NCBI GenBank assembly: GCA_003170035.1
Contig: PMZX01000285.1
Coordinates: 5,143 to 13,226, forward strand
Length of the DNA stretch: 8,084 nucleotides
Source: Myxococcales bacterium
GTDB taxonomy: Bacteria; Myxococcota_A; Polyangia; Fen-1088
Reading direction: 5' to 3'
Notes under the pieces: model-generated
What the model was told of the DNA's origin: nothing
Databases searched by the model: none
The model's input: only the letters and a program-made list of their open reading frames with translations
In this document: piece after piece, positions 7,136 to 8,084 of the stretch
Position numbering within the stretch: position 1 is the stretch's first letter
Layout: the number at the start of each line of letters is the position of its first letter
Program-made: the position numbers and the translations under genes

Positions 7136-7279
7136 ATGACCGGCGAAATCAAGAGCAAGATCGATGCTGTCTGGAATGCCTTCTGGGCCGGCGGCATCGC
7201 CAACCCACTGCTCTCTCCGAGGACAAACTCGGCCCCATTCTTAAGGCGGCACTGGAGAAAGACGAGGTCAGCAGGGTAG
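7136..7279 (+). pseudogene. hsdM: Remnant of the 5' end of a type I restriction-modification methyltransferase gene (hsdM)
   Basis: The reading frame opens at ATG 7136 (an ATG also lies directly before it at 7133) and encodes MTGEIKSKID followed by AVWNAFWAGGIANP. This closely matches the extreme N-terminus I recall for type I M subunits, which normally run on for about 500 residues into a SAM-dependent DNA adenine methylase. Here the similarity stops near base 7207, and about 23 unrelated residues lead to a TAG at 7277-7279. No methylase motifs occur nearby, so only the first 24 codons survive. From about 7205 another frame reads LSEDKLGPILKAALEKDEV, loosely like the C-terminal region of HsdR. 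A deletion from within hsdM to near the end of the operon could explain this, but the HsdR match is weak. The fragment is not expected to be functional. Confidence 0.6.
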
Positions 7280-7280
7280 G

Positions 7281-7302
7281 GCGGGGGACTCGAATCCCCC
7301 GC
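7281..7302 (-). terminator. GC-rich hairpin directly after the lyase-like stop codon
   Basis: On the minus strand GCGGGGGA and TCCCCCGC form a perfect 8-bp stem around a TTCGAG loop, starting 2 bases after the TGA. No U-rich tail follows, so intrinsic termination is only plausible. The loop resembles a tRNA T-loop, but no other tRNA arm is present. Confidence 0.4.
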
Positions 7303-7304
7303 GC

Positions 7305-8084
7305 TCATTTCACCATCGGGCCGATGTACGACTTGGCGGCGACCACGTTGTCGTACCACTTCTTGGATTGGCCATTCGGGTTCGAGCCGATGTGGAAACA
7401 AAGGGCGAAGCGGTCGATGGTCAAGCTGGCCACGTCGCGCAGGCGCAGATTGGGAAAGTCCATGACCAGCTTGCCGTCGACCCACGCGGCGATGCGGCCG
7501 TCGTTCTTGCCCGGGGTGTTCGCCTTGACCATCAGTTCGTAACTGTACCATTGGTCGAGCGCGGGAATGAGGTCGGGTCGGCTGACGAAGTCCGGACCGA
7601 AGTCGAAAGGAATGCTGGTGTTGGGCATGACCAGGCCGGTGGGGAAGAAGTGGTCGCCCCACTGGCTGCGCTGGAGCGGATGGTAGACGTAGATGTTGAG
7701 GTCGCCTGGCGAGACCGTGGCAGCGTCGCCGCGCCAGTTTTCCAGATTGGCCAGAAACTTGTTGGTCCCGTTGGCCGGCACGCCGGGGGTGGACTGAAAG
7801 CCCACTTCGTAGTGGGCCGAAATGCTCGATCCATTGTGGCTGGAGCCGACCACATCGTAGGGCGGCTGGAACTTCGAGTAGTAGCGCAAGAACAGCACGT
7901 CGAGCTCAGGGCTGACGATCTTCTCGACTGCATCGGAAAGTTCGGCCGTCTGTTGCGGTAGGGTGAATTCGAGCGCCTGTTTGCCCGCGTACACGTTGGC
8001 CGCCGTGGTGGTGATGGCCACGTACTGGTTCTGGTACATGTTGTCCCAGCGCTTGAGGATGTCCGCCGCCTGGGCGTAGCTCTC
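7305..8084 (-). CDS. C-terminal part of a jelly-roll, polysaccharide-lyase-14-like protein (5'-partial)
   Basis: The frame is open to the right window edge, beginning with residues ESYAQAADILKRWDN, so the ATG at 8037-8039 is internal and the first part of the gene is missing. The visible 259 residues look beta-rich. The C-terminal third carries WYSYELMVKANTPGKNDG (about 179-196), then AWVDGKLV, a TIDRF strand, and KKWYDNVVAAKSYIGP near the end. As I recall the family, the order 'E..VK.NTPG..DG...WVDGK.......YFDNVV.A..YIGP' is typical of concanavalin-A-like jelly-roll proteins of the PL14 type, which cleave alginate or other uronate polymers. Catalytic residues cannot be assigned confidently, so binding only, or another glycan enzyme, remains possible. 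No signal peptide can be judged because the N-terminus is off the window. The gene faces away from the lipoprotein pair's promoter region. Confidence 0.5.
   Translation of the reverse strand, partial: ESYAQAADILKRWDNMYQNQYVAITTTAANVYAGKQALEFTLPQQTAELSDAVEKIVSPELDVLFLRYYSKFQPPYDVVGSSHNGSSISAHYEVGFQSTPGVPANGTNKFLANLENWRGDAATVSPGDLNIYVYHPLQRSQWGDHFFPTGLVMPNTSIPFDFGPDFVSRPDLIPALDQWYSYELMVKANTPGKNDGRIAAWVDGKLVMDFPNLRLRDVASLTIDRFALCFHIGSNPNGQSKKWYDNVVAAKSYIGPMVK

Noticed and set aside
7276..7310. Possible tRNA 3' end (T-arm-like sequence)
   Set aside because: The T loop would need an A-C mismatch at the closing pair, there is no proper acceptor strand or CCA, and no D or anticodon arm is found in the flanking sequence.

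Overview
The window looks like a piece of a high-GC myxobacterial chromosome (Myxococcota, probably Polyangiales/Sorangium-like). This is inferred from gene style only. The signs are a secreted enzyme with a very long Gly/Ser/Thr linker, lipoproteins with Asp/Ala/Pro-rich necks followed by W-G-x-x-x-x-[DE] beta-propeller-like repeats, and a PAS-PAS histidine kinase of the 'GGIAHDFNN' type. No rRNA, complete tRNA, CRISPR array or intact insertion sequence was seen.

Layout. (1) At 1-1437 (+) is a PAS-PAS-HisKA-HATPase sensor kinase, probably cut by the left window edge. (2) At 1630-3186 (+) is a secreted glycoside hydrolase family 45 (GH45)-like protein: signal peptide, about 130 residues of Gly/Ser/Thr linker, then a Cys-rich domain. 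Its sequence blocks match GH45 endoglucanases but in circularly permuted order. The block carrying the catalytic-base Asp (D-C-C-x-P-x-C-x-W), which is N-terminal in fungal and animal GH45, lies at the C-terminus here. (3) At 3187-3427 is a convergent intergenic region holding a 169-bp imperfect palindrome. (4) At 3428-4273 (-) is a protein with an unrecognised N-terminal domain and a C-terminal TIR domain, with lower GC than its surroundings. (5) At 4417-5673 and 5681-6985 (-) are two tandem, homologous predicted surface lipoproteins separated by 7 bases, likely one transcription unit. (6) At 6986-7304 is an intergenic region with a strong hairpin and a short (+) remnant of the start of a type I restriction-modification hsdM gene. 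(7) At 7305-8084 (-) is the C-terminal part of a jelly-roll, polysaccharide-lyase-14-like protein running off the right edge.

How the genes fit together. Two secreted carbohydrate-active proteins (GH45-like and lyase-like) and two surface lipoproteins fit a soil predator or saprophyte that attacks polymers. The TIR protein and the hsdM scar suggest that defence genes have entered and decayed in this stretch. No single operon links all of these. The most unusual item is the permuted GH45-like enzyme. It rests on motif order and cysteine correspondence recalled from the family, and a structure prediction or profile alignment could test it.
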